Below, piece by piece: positions 43,222-50,678 of a DNA stretch of 64,000 bases. Origin of the DNA: Stenotrophomonas lactitubi (GTDB lineage Bacteria; Pseudomonadota; Gammaproteobacteria; Xanthomonadales; Xanthomonadaceae); contig NZ_PHQX01000002.1 in assembly GCF_002803515.1 (NCBI RefSeq), positions 124,001-188,000 on the forward strand, read 5' to 3'. The translations under genes and the position numbers were made by a program. The first letter of the stretch is position 1, and each line of letters starts with the position of its first letter. Below the pieces are notes generated by a model. It searched no databases, was not told the DNA's origin, and saw only the letters and a list, made by a program, of their open reading frames with translations.

Positions 43222-44280
43222 ATGCCCACCCCCCCTACACCCGAACGCCAGGCCGCGCGCGCCGCCGGCCTGCGCTACGTCGATGACACACAGCCCGGTT
43301 TCAGCCGCGTCCGCGCTGGCAAAGGCTTCTCCTATCGCGATGCCGACGGTCATGCCATACGCGATGCCGCCACGCTGCAGCGCATCCGCTCGCTGGCCGT
43401 GCCCCCGGCCTACACCGCGGTGTGGATCTGCGCCCATGCCAACGGCCATCTGCAGGCCACCGGCCGCGACGCGCGCGGGCGCAAGCAGTACCGCTACCAC
43501 GCCGATTGGGCGGCGGTGCGTGATGCCGGCAAGTTCGACCGCATCATCGCCTTCGGCCAAGCGTTGCCGGCGCTGCGACGGCGGCTCGGCCGCGACCTCA
43601 AGCGCAGCGGCTTCCCCCGTGAGAAGGTGCTGGCGGTGGTGGTGGCGCTGCTGGCAGACACGCTGGTGCGCGTGGGCAACGAGACCTATGCGCAGGAGAA
43701 CAAGTCGTACGGCCTGACAACGCTGCGCAACCGTCACCTGGACCTGCTTCGGGGGGGCCGCGTGCGCATGCGCTTCCGCGGCAAGTCCGGCCAGTTGCAT
43801 GAGGTGACGGTGGGCGACCGTCGGCTGGGCGCGCTGGTGCGCAGCGTGCAGCAACTGCCGGGGCAGGCCCTGTTCCAGTATCGTGACGACGCGGGCGAGG
43901 TGCAGCCGGTGGATTCAGGCGCGGTGAACGACTACCTGCGCGAAGTGATGGGCGAAGACTTCACCGCCAAGGACTTCCGTACCTGGGGCGGAACTCTGGC
44001 CGCCGTGCAGACCTTCGCCGCCACCGAGCTGCCCGAACCGGCCAGCCAACGCGCGCTGGCCAAGGCGCAGCGCGAAGTGGTGTGCCAGGTGGCGGCACGG
44101 CTGGGCAATACCCCTGCGGTATGCCGCAAGGCCTATATCGACCCGTGCGTGTTCGCCGGGTGGGAACGCGGCGAGCTGACTGCACTGGCGGGCCTGCGCG
44201 GCCCGCGGCAGTGGGAACAGGCGACGCTGAAAGTGCTGCGTCGGGCGCGCCGCCTGGCCAAGCGCGGCGGCGCGTCGTAA
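43222..44280 (+). CDS. DNA topoisomerase IB (poxvirus-like)
   Basis: A 352-residue enzyme with the bacterial TopIB N-terminal domain (GFSRVRAGKGFSYRDADG) and catalytic domain (VVVALLADTLVRVGNETYAQEN, TLRNRHLDL, RFRGKSGQ, FRTWGGTLAA). The likely catalytic tyrosine is in CRKAYIDPCVF near residue 305. It relaxes supercoils through a 3'-phosphotyrosine link without ATP. Start ATG 43222. Convergent with the next I78 gene, with three bases between the stop codons. Confidence 0.93.
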   Translation: MPTPPTPERQAARAAGLRYVDDTQPGFSRVRAGKGFSYRDADGHAIRDAATLQRIRSLAVPPAYTAVWICAHANGHLQATGRDARGRKQYRYHADWAAVRDAGKFDRIIAFGQALPALRRRLGRDLKRSGFPREKVLAVVVALLADTLVRVGNETYAQENKSYGLTTLRNRHLDLLRGGRVRMRFRGKSGQLHEVTVGDRRLGALVRSVQQLPGQALFQYRDDAGEVQPVDSGAVNDYLREVMGEDFTAKDFRTWGGTLAAVQTFAATELPEPASQRALAKAQREVVCQVAARLGNTPAVCRKAYIDPCVFAGWERGELTALAGLRGPRQWEQATLKVLRRARRLAKRGGAS

Positions 44281-44283
44281 CGA

Positions 44284-44592
44284 TCAGCCGCAGTAGATGG
44301 CAGTAATGTTGTTGGTGCGGCCCTTTTCGATGGTCAGGCGCTCACCGCCTTCGCTGGCGGGCGGCACGCGCGGACCGTCGTGACGCAGCACCTGCACGTG
44401 CAGGCTGTCGCTGTCGACGCGGGCGCGCTCAACGGTGGCATCCGATGCTGCCAGGCCGACCGCACCGCGCACCATGTCCGAATGGCACTGGCCGGAAATC
44501 ACCCCATCGATCGGCTGGATCTGGGCGACGGGGCTGCTGCTGCAGGCGGCGAGAGCGAAGCAGACGGCGGCGGTGGCAATGGCATGTTTCAT
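44284..44592 (-). CDS. I78-type inhibitor lipoprotein, diverged (2 of 3)
   Basis: A 102-residue lipoprotein (AAVCFALAACSSS). The mature domain keeps the I78 outline: ISGQCHSDMVRGAVGL, VQVLRHDGPRVPP, GERLTIEKGRTNNI and final AIYCG with the disulfide cysteines, but the central loop is changed (HDGPRVPPASEG). Start ATG 44592 with gaggaa eight bases upstream. It may have a different protease target from the other two copies, or may not inhibit at all. Confidence 0.68.
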   Translation of the reverse strand: MKHAIATAAVCFALAACSSSPVAQIQPIDGVISGQCHSDMVRGAVGLAASDATVERARVDSDSLHVQVLRHDGPRVPPASEGGERLTIEKGRTNNITAIYCG

Positions 44593-44760
44593 GGGGGACG
44601 TTCCTCGTGTTGTGGCCTGCAGGGTGCGACGACAGGCGTGGTGGCGGAATGAATGCCGTGCACGCGATGGACACGGTGCGCTCACTGCCGCCAACAGCCT
44701 GCGTGGAGACACTGCACGAGCGGCGCACGCCGCCCCCGGTACTGCGGCGCACGCGCCCCG

Positions 44761-44785
44761 GTAGTGCCGGCCGCTGGCCGGCAAC
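44761..44785 (+). repeat. SMAG-type GTAG palindrome
   Basis: gtagtgccggcc...ggccggcaac, a single copy 24 bases upstream of the SDR start and outside its ribosome-binding site (gaggag). Confidence 0.85.
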
Positions 44786-44808
44786 CCCCATCCCCCGAGG
44801 AGACCTGC

Positions 44809-45936
44809 ATGGCCACCACCAGGAAGACCCCCGCCCGCCGCAAGGCATCGCCGAAGGTGCGCAAAGGTACACAGACCGCGCCAGCCGCCGCCGAAGCCAC
44901 CACGTCCGAGCGCCCACGCGTGGTGAAGACCGCGACCCGCAAGGCCGCCGCTTCCGATCCGCGCGCGGCGCGTGTGGCCGCGCGGCAACGGCGTCTGCAG
45001 GACCAGGAAAAGGCGAAGGATGTACGCGTAGCGAAGAAGGCGACGAAAAAGGCGACAAAGAAGACCGCTACCCAAGCCGGCCCGCGCCGGCAGCCGGAGA
45101 CGATGCCGGCGCAGCATCTGGCCAAGCCCGGCCATGAGCATGCACTGGAACTGGCACCGCGCTTCCTTGCACCGGACTACGTCGGCAGCGGCAAGCTGCA
45201 GGGCATGCGCGCGATCGTCACCGGTGGCGATTCCGGCATCGGCCGCGCGGTGGCGGTGCTGTTTGCCCGCGAAGGCGCCGACGTTGCCGTACTGCATCTG
45301 GACGAAACCAAGGACGCCGAGCTGACCCGCCAGCATGTGGAGAAGGAGGGCGGCCGCTGCGTGGTGATCGCCGGCGACGTGCGCGATCCGCGCTTCTGCA
45401 ACAAGGCCGTGAAACAGGTGGCCAAGGCCTTCGGTGGCATCGACATCCTGGTCAACAACGCGGCGTTCCAGCTGCACTGCGAGCGCTTGGAAGACCTGGA
45501 AGACGCGCACCTGCAGGAAACCCTGCAGACCAACATCGGCGGCTACATCCAGATGGCGCGTGCGGTGCTGCCGCATCTGGGCGAGGGCGCCAGCATCATC
45601 AACACCGGTTCGGAAACCGGCCTGTTTGGCAGCAAGGCACTGATCGACTACTCGGCCACCAAGGGCGCGATCCATGCGTTCACCAAGGCGCTGGCCAGCC
45701 AGCTGCTGCCGCGCGGCATCCGGGTCAACTGCGTGGCGCCGGGCCCGGTGTGGACGCCGTTGAATCCGGCCGACAAGCAGGCGAAGGACGTGGCCGAGTT
45801 CGGCAAGGACAGCGACATGGGCCGGCCGGCACAGCCGGAAGAGCTGTCGCCAGCGTATGTGTTCCTGGCCTCACCGGCGTGTGCCAGCTACATCAGCGGG
45901 GTGATCCTGCCGGTGATGGGTGGGCCGCGCGGCTGA
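44809..45936 (+). CDS. Short-chain dehydrogenase with histone H1-like basic N-terminal tail
   Basis: A 375-residue protein. Residues about 1-95 are Lys/Ala/Arg/Thr-rich with KKATKKATKKTATQ-type repeats, like histone H1/AlgP tails. From about 100 onward it is a classical SDR of the YghA type: ALELAPRFLAPDYVGSGKL, TGGDSGIGRAVA (cofactor), NNAA, Ser in NTGSETG and YSATKGA (catalytic Tyr/Lys), then APGPVWTPL. Start ATG 44809 with gaggag five bases upstream. YghA homologues elsewhere are about 290 residues without such a tail. The tail could bind DNA or polyanions; the substrate is unknown. Confidence 0.88.
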   Translation: MATTRKTPARRKASPKVRKGTQTAPAAAEATTSERPRVVKTATRKAAASDPRAARVAARQRRLQDQEKAKDVRVAKKATKKATKKTATQAGPRRQPETMPAQHLAKPGHEHALELAPRFLAPDYVGSGKLQGMRAIVTGGDSGIGRAVAVLFAREGADVAVLHLDETKDAELTRQHVEKEGGRCVVIAGDVRDPRFCNKAVKQVAKAFGGIDILVNNAAFQLHCERLEDLEDAHLQETLQTNIGGYIQMARAVLPHLGEGASIINTGSETGLFGSKALIDYSATKGAIHAFTKALASQLLPRGIRVNCVAPGPVWTPLNPADKQAKDVAEFGKDSDMGRPAQPEELSPAYVFLASPACASYISGVILPVMGGPRG

Positions 45937-45943
45937 CGCTGTG

Positions 45944-45966
45944 GTAGTGCCGGCCGCTGGCCGGCA
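45944..45966 (+). repeat. SMAG-type GTAG palindrome
   Basis: gtagtgccggcc...ggccggca, eight bases after the SDR stop codon. Confidence 0.83.
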
Positions 45967-45984
45967 GCTGCACCGGGGCAGGAC

Positions 45985-46024
45985 GGGGTCAGATCCCTTC
46001 TGCATGCGAAAGGGATCTGACCCC
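45985..46024. terminator. Perfect 15-bp hairpin, bidirectional terminator-like
   Basis: ggggtcagatccctt (45985-45999) and aagggatctgacccc (46010-46024) are exact complements with a ten-base loop that contains the palindrome gcatgc. This stem is of a type I associate with Xanthomonadaceae intergenic repeats. It separates the SDR gene from the BlaI-like operon. Confidence 0.65.
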
Positions 46025-46079
46025 TGATTCGCCTCCGGCCGCGTCCCCTACCGTTCGTCGGCCCATGACTTCCGGGGGG

Positions 46080-46108
46080 TTGACTACAGGTGTCGTCACG
46101 GCAACAGT
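46080..46108 (+). promoter_or_regulatory. Promoter of the BlaI/M56 operon
   Basis: TTGACT (46080-46085) and AACAGT (46103-46108) with a 17-base spacer, 31 bases upstream of the repressor ATG. The first operator covers the -35 region and the second lies just after the -10, so repressor binding would block the promoter. Confidence 0.6.
46082..46097. promoter_or_regulatory. BlaI-type operator O1
   Basis: gactacaggtgtcgtc fits the dyad GAC-n-ACA-nn-TGT-n-GTC exactly, the pattern of BlaI/MecI operators (TACA..TGTA core). Confidence 0.7.
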
Positions 46109-46124
46109 GGCGACACGTGTAGTC
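46109..46124. promoter_or_regulatory. BlaI-type operator O2
   Basis: ggcgacacgtgtagtc fits the same dyad with one mismatch. Its centre is 27 bases from that of O1, and the two sites together form a larger inverted repeat (tgactacaggtgtcg / cgacacgtgtagtca). Confidence 0.68.
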
Positions 46125-46138
46125 AAGGGAGTGTTGTC

Positions 46139-46525
46139 ATGCGTGGCAAGACCATCGGGGACCAGGAACTGGCCCTGCTGCAGTATGTGGATGAGCAGGC
46201 GCCGGCCAGCGTCGGCGAGGTCGCCAGCGGCTATGGCGAACCGCGCGGGCTGGCCCGGTCCACCGTGTTGACGATGATGGAGCGCCTGCGCGCCAAGGGT
46301 TACCTGCAGCGTCGGCAGCAGCAGGGCGTCTACCGTTACCAGCCCACCCGCGGCCCGGAGAGCGTGCTGCAGGGTGCCGTCGCCCAGTTCGTCGACAACA
46401 CCCTGCAGGGCTCGGTGTCGCCGTTCGTGGCGTACCTGTCGCAGCGGCAGAAGGTCAGCGACAACGAACTGGCCGAACTGGAAGCGCTGGTGGCCGAACT
46501 GCAATCGCGTCGCCAGGAGGACTGA
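46139..46525 (+). CDS. BlaI/MecI-family transcriptional repressor
   Basis: A 128-residue winged-helix repressor: GDQELALLQYVDEQAPASVGEV, recognition region RGLARSTVLTMMERLRAKGYL and wing RRQQQGVYRYQP, then a dimerisation helix. In known systems it binds TACA/TGTA dyads and is cut by a BlaR1-type protease when a signal arrives. Two such dyads flank its own promoter, so it is autoregulated. ATG 46139; the M56 gene starts 3 bases after its stop. No beta-lactamase gene is nearby. Confidence 0.9.
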   Translation: MRGKTIGDQELALLQYVDEQAPASVGEVASGYGEPRGLARSTVLTMMERLRAKGYLQRRQQQGVYRYQPTRGPESVLQGAVAQFVDNTLQGSVSPFVAYLSQRQKVSDNELAELEALVAELQSRRQED

Positions 46526-46528
46526 GCC

Positions 46529-48469
46529 ATGGATACCTCGATGTTGATTCCGATGCTGGAGCGGCTGGGCTGGACGAGCCTGCAGACCGTGCTGCTGGTG
46601 GCGCTGGTGTACCTGCTGTGCCGCGCGCTGCCGACACTGTCGGCGGCCACCCGTTGCCGCTTGTGGTGGCTGGTTTCGCTGCAGGCCGTGGTCGGCCTGT
46701 TGTGGAGCCAACCGCTGCAGCTGGCCTGGCTGCCCGCATCCGATGCGGTGGCAATGACGACCGTGGATCTTGCCGCGGACGCGATGTATACGATGGCACC
46801 GGAGGCATCGGCGCACCTGCTGGCGAACACGCCGATGGGCGATGTCGGCAGCACGCCGGTGGCCTGGTGGGCATTGGCACTGGCCGCGCTGTGGATGTCC
46901 GGCGTACTGCTGATGGCGTTGCGGACCTTCGGCGAATGGCGCCGTTGCCGCGCGCTGCTGGCTGCGTCGTATCCGTGCGAGGACCAGGCGCTGGTGCAGG
47001 CGCTGCAGCTGGCCGCGGATGCGCACGGCCTGCGCCGCGCACCACGCCTTTGGATGAGCGACCAGGTTGATGCGCCGCAGCTGGTCGGGCCGTTCCGTCC
47101 GGTGCTGCTGCTACCGGCGGGAATGAACGCACTGCAGGGCGATGCGCTGGATCTGGCACTGACCCACGAACTGCAGCACCTGCAGCGCCGTGACCTGCAA
47201 TGGGGACTGCTGCCGGCCCTGGCCCAGCACCTGTTCTTCTTCAATCCTCTGCTGCGACTGGCCGTGCGCGAATACGCCCAGGCCCGCGAGGAAGCGGTGG
47301 ATGCGGCCGTGGTCGGCCAACATGGCGCCAGCCGCCATGCCTATGGCCGCCTGTTGCTGCAGCTGGGTGTGGCGCCGCAGCCGCACCTCGGCGTGGCCAG
47401 CGCAGCGCCCAGCACCACCAGCCTCAAGCGCCGCCTGCTCTCGCTGCAGTCGCACCGGGCGTGCCCGCGCCTGCTGGCCGTCGGCTTGACCCTGGTCGTG
47501 TTGGCCGTGGGTGTGGCGCCGATGCGCCTCGTGGCCGCGCCGGTTCCGCCTGCGCCGCCGGCACCGCCGCGCGCTGTGCCTGCGCCGCCGCCGCCAGCCG
47601 CGCCTGCCGCCCCCGCGGCCCCCGCAGCACCGCCAGCGGCCGCCGTGCCTGCAGAGCCTGCCGACTGGGCTGAGCCGGCTGAGCCGGAAGAACCGGCCGA
47701 TGCTGACGAGTACGAGGAGCAGGACACGAGCACCCATTCGCACACCGGAACCACCATCGTCACCCATGGCCAGCTCGATCTCGGCACGCCACCGCAGCAG
47801 GCCTTCGTGCTGGTCGATCATGGCCAGGCGTTCGCCAATGCCGGCATGGACGATGTGATGCAGGCGCGCAGCCGGATTGGTGACGGCCCGGCACTGTGGT
47901 TCCGTCAAGGCGACAAGCGCTACGTGGTACGTGATCCGATGCTGATCCAGTCATTGCAGCGTGCCTATGCCGGCGCCGCCGATCTGGGCCGCCAGCAGAG
48001 CGAACTGGGGCGCCAGCAGAGTGCGTTGGGTCGTCAGCAGGGCCAGCTCGGCCGCGAGCAGGGTGAACTGGGCAGGCTGCAGGGTGAAGAGGCACGTGAG
48101 ATCGCCCTTGCCGCCGCACGGGCTGCACGCAGTGCGATCAACGATCGCGACATCAACCGCGAAGCGGCAGCCGAAGCGGCGCGGGCCACCCGTGGCGCGG
48201 CGGATGATGCAGCGATTGCACGGCAGGCCGCGGTTGAAGCACAGCGGGCGTCACAGGTTGCCCGCAACCAGGCGCTGCAGTCCGAGCGCAGCCGCGAAAT
48301 GAGCCGTCTCGCCAGTCAGCAGGCTGCGCTGGGAAGCCAGCAGGCCGTGCTGGGCAGCAAGCAGGCGGCACTGGGCGAGCGTCAGGCACGCCTGCAGGTG
48401 CAGGCCGCGAAGCAGGCAGAGCAGGTAATCGCGCGTGCGCTGGAAAGCGGCAAGGCCGAGCGGCTCTGA
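46529..48469 (+). CDS. M56-family (BlaR1-like) membrane protease with atypical C-terminus
   Basis: A 646-residue protein. N-terminal membrane helices (LQTVLLVALVYLLCRAL and others) surround the zinc-protease motif THELQHLQRRD near residue 213, with a further helix near 325. BlaR1 then has a penicillin-binding sensor; here there is none. Instead come a Pro/Ala stalk (about 340-385), an acidic/His patch, a small domain with FVLVDHGQAFANAG and KRYVVRDPMLIQSL, and glutamine-rich seven-residue repeats (LGRQQSE, LGRQQSA, LGRQQGQ, LGREQGE from about 486; LGSQQAV, LGSKQAA near 600) forming a long coiled coil. It should relay an envelope signal to the BlaI-like repressor. Confidence 0.85.
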   Translation: MDTSMLIPMLERLGWTSLQTVLLVALVYLLCRALPTLSAATRCRLWWLVSLQAVVGLLWSQPLQLAWLPASDAVAMTTVDLAADAMYTMAPEASAHLLANTPMGDVGSTPVAWWALALAALWMSGVLLMALRTFGEWRRCRALLAASYPCEDQALVQALQLAADAHGLRRAPRLWMSDQVDAPQLVGPFRPVLLLPAGMNALQGDALDLALTHELQHLQRRDLQWGLLPALAQHLFFFNPLLRLAVREYAQAREEAVDAAVVGQHGASRHAYGRLLLQLGVAPQPHLGVASAAPSTTSLKRRLLSLQSHRACPRLLAVGLTLVVLAVGVAPMRLVAAPVPPAPPAPPRAVPAPPPPAAPAAPAAPAAPPAAAVPAEPADWAEPAEPEEPADADEYEEQDTSTHSHTGTTIVTHGQLDLGTPPQQAFVLVDHGQAFANAGMDDVMQARSRIGDGPALWFRQGDKRYVVRDPMLIQSLQRAYAGAADLGRQQSELGRQQSALGRQQGQLGREQGELGRLQGEEAREIALAAARAARSAINDRDINREAAAEAARATRGAADDAAIARQAAVEAQRASQVARNQALQSERSREMSRLASQQAALGSQQAVLGSKQAALGERQARLQVQAAKQAEQVIARALESGKAERL

Positions 48470-48473
48470 ACCG

Positions 48474-48528
48474 GTAGTACCGGCCGCTGGCCGGCAGTGT
48501 GGGGGTGCCGGCCAGCGGCCGGCACTAC
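48474..48528. repeat. SMAG-type inverted pair
   Basis: gtagtaccggcc... at 48474 faces ...ggccggcactac ending at 48528, between the convergent M56 and I78 genes. Confidence 0.85.
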
Positions 48529-48537
48529 CCCGGTTGA

Positions 48538-48861
48538 TCAACCGCAGCTGGCGCGCTCGATGCGGTTCTGCGCGTCCACCTGCACGGTCACGCGGTCCTG
48601 GCGGAAGTCCATGGTGACCGCCATGCCCGGTTTGACCACGCGTGCGTTGCGCGCGCCACTGTCTGCCACCAGCTTCTTGATCGTCGCTTCGTCGGCGGTC
48701 TTGCCGGTGAAGGCTTCCAACGCATCGGGCCTGCATTCCTGCGGGCCATCGGACACCTTGGCTGGCAGGCTGCCGACCTCGGCGGGGGCGTTGCCACCGG
48801 CATGGCTGCAGGCCGCCAGCGGCAGGATGGCCGCAAGCAGCAACAGGGAGGATCGACGCAT
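48538..48861 (-). CDS. I78-type peptidase inhibitor lipoprotein (3 of 3)
   Basis: A 107-residue lipoprotein (LLAAILPLAACSH) whose mature domain fits I78: QECRPDALEAFTGKTA, ARVVKPGMAVTMDF, DRVTVQVDAQNRI and final ASCG. Start ATG 48861 with aggag eight bases upstream. It is closest in outline to the copy at 42716 (VTMDF/TTMEF, DRxxxxVD) and is expected to inhibit serine proteases in the envelope. It is convergent with the BlaI/M56 operon. Confidence 0.78.
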   Translation of the reverse strand: MRRSSLLLLAAILPLAACSHAGGNAPAEVGSLPAKVSDGPQECRPDALEAFTGKTADEATIKKLVADSGARNARVVKPGMAVTMDFRQDRVTVQVDAQNRIERASCG

Positions 48862-49052
48862 GGGAATACTCCTGGGTGACGTTCGGTAGCGGCAGTGTCG
48901 CCGGGACGTGTGTCAGTGGTGTCAACGCGGCCTGAATCCGTACCGCGCAAGCACCGCAACGCACGCCACCGTGCCCACGACCGATCTGATTGAAGCCTGT
49001 GCGGGCAGCGGTTAGTGTCTTCCCCCCCCCAGGAAATCCGAGGTGCAAACCC

Positions 49053-49607
49053 ATGGTTGAGCGTGTCCAGCGATTGGCCGATGTGGTGTCGTCTATTCCT
49101 GGCGTGCGCAGCGCGTCGGTGACCAAGCATGATCTGTCGGAGATGGCCGTAGGCGAACTGTCGCAATTGCCCTATGCAGACCTGCCGCTGGCCGTGCTGC
49201 GGCGTAGCGAAGGCAGCTTGCCCCATGAGCTGCTGATCGGTATCGAGTTCGACCTGAACGATGGCGCGGAAGGGTGGCTAGCGCTTGAGTTCTTGTCCTG
49301 GTGGGTGCGCGATGCTGCGAGGAGTGGTTCGCTGATGCAGCTGCGCAGCCTGGCACTGCCGCCGCTGGAGCAGCAGTTCGGCGAAACGCTGAAGTTCACC
49401 ATCGACTGGTTCCATGCAGACCCGGAACAGGACATGGAACGGCTGTTGGTTGCCGTGGACGAACTGGCCGCGCACCTGGCGTCGACTCTGGACCACTACG
49501 CCATTGCCGAACGGATCACCGCAGCGGCGGGCCAGACGTCCAACCCAGGCACCGCGCCTGCGCAAGGTGGATTTGTTGGACGCCTGCGGAATCTGTTTAC
49601 AGGCTGA
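49053..49607 (+). CDS. Conserved-looking cytosolic protein of unknown function
   Basis: A 184-residue soluble acidic protein with no signal peptide or motif I recognise: VERVQRLADVVSSIPGVRSA, FDLNDGAEGWLALEFLSWWV, FKFTIDW-type strand (LKFTIDWFHADPEQDMERLL) and a flexible Gly/Pro tail ending in RLRNLFTG. Start ATG 49053 has gagg nine bases upstream. A run of nine Cs lies at 49022-49030, directly upstream of the ribosome-binding site. Base usage looks like its neighbours. Confidence 0.7.
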   Translation: MVERVQRLADVVSSIPGVRSASVTKHDLSEMAVGELSQLPYADLPLAVLRRSEGSLPHELLIGIEFDLNDGAEGWLALEFLSWWVRDAARSGSLMQLRSLALPPLEQQFGETLKFTIDWFHADPEQDMERLLVAVDELAAHLASTLDHYAIAERITAAAGQTSNPGTAPAQGGFVGRLRNLFTG

Positions 49608-49658
49608 AGCGCCAGGGAAAAGCCGCAGCGGAGCTGCGGTGCGTTGCACTGCACACGA

Positions 49659-50678
49659 TCATCCGCTTACCAGCGCCAGCGTCTCCCGTTCGCGCTGCTC
49701 TTCCCGCACCAGCCGCTGCAGCAGCAGCGCCAGGGTCACCACGTCCTGGTGGTTGTGGTCGGCCACCCGGCGCAGATTCACCGCATCGCCACCGCGCAGG
49801 AAACGCAGCCACGCAGCAGGGGCTTCCGAGCCGGGCAGATCATCCTCGCGCACCACGCGCAGCAGCTGCCGCTCGATGGTGGACAGCTTGCAGTTTTCCC
49901 ACGTACCGCGATAACGACGGCGGGTGGGATACAGCAGGTCGACGTGGTCCAGCGCAGTGATGGGATCGGCCTGCCTGGCCAGCCGGTAACGCGTCTTCAG
50001 CAGTGGTGCGTCGTAGCTGCGGCCGTTGTAGCTGCAGAACACGGTATGCGGCTGCAGCCAGCGGGCGAAGGTGGCCAGCATGGCTTCTTCAGCGGCCATC
50101 GTGGAGATCAGCAACTGGCGGATGCGCAAGCCCTCGCCGCGCTGTGGGCACACGTGCCAGTCGGCGGCGCCGATCATGAAGGCGCGGGTGCCGGTGCCAC
50201 CGGCCAGGCCGGTGGTCTCGGTATCGAAGAACAGCAGGTCGCGTGCGGCCACGTGCTGGCCTTCGCGCTTGGCGAACGCCAGCGACAGCGGCATGGCGGG
50301 AATCGGCTGCGGCAGCAACGACTCGATCAGGAACAGGCCGGGCGCGATCTCTTCGCCGGGCAGCTGGCGGTCCTGCGCATTGGCGCGTGCCGGCGCCGGG
50401 CCGCCACGCGAGCGCATGCCGAGCAGGCGATGCAGGCTGCCGACCTCGGGCCGTCGCAGTGTTGCCGGCGCAGGCGCGGAGGTGGCCGGGCCGGTCGGCT
50501 TGTGGCGGATCTCCTGTTCCACCCAGGCAAACACCGAACGCTCGGCCGGTGGCTGCCGCGCATCGTTGGCGGCCACCAGCACCGGTGGCGTGTCCTGCGC
50601 CGGCGGGGCAGGCGTGGCTGCTTTCGGGTCACCGGCCTGCTTCCGCAGCAGGCGCAGCTTGTCCAGGCTCAGGCTCAC
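49659..50678 (-). CDS. MrfB/YprB-like exonuclease (RNase H-fold, DEDD type)
   Basis: A 339-residue protein. The N-terminal 120 residues are Pro/Ala-rich and probably disordered. The C-terminal domain is the RNase_H_2/YprB nuclease: LLFFDTETTGLAGGTG (first metal-binding Asp/Glu), VFCSYNGRSYDAPLL (second Asp) and RRVADHNHQDVVTLALLL (last Asp), i.e. a DEDD exonuclease. Its start overlaps the stop of the helicase gene upstream by four bases. In B. subtilis the YprA-YprB pair (MrfAB) excises mitomycin C damage; the same pairing here suggests that role. Confidence 0.85.
   Translation of the reverse strand: MSLSLDKLRLLRKQAGDPKAATPAPPAQDTPPVLVAANDARQPPAERSVFAWVEQEIRHKPTGPATSAPAPATLRRPEVGSLHRLLGMRSRGGPAPARANAQDRQLPGEEIAPGLFLIESLLPQPIPAMPLSLAFAKREGQHVAARDLLFFDTETTGLAGGTGTRAFMIGAADWHVCPQRGEGLRIRQLLISTMAAEEAMLATFARWLQPHTVFCSYNGRSYDAPLLKTRYRLARQADPITALDHVDLLYPTRRRYRGTWENCKLSTIERQLLRVVREDDLPGSEAPAAWLRFLRGGDAVNLRRVADHNHQDVVTLALLLQRLVREEQRERETLALVSG

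Noticed and set aside
46529..48469. Calling the M56 gene blaR1 or mecR1
   Set aside because: No penicillin-binding sensor domain and no beta-lactamase nearby; the name would imply an unproven function.
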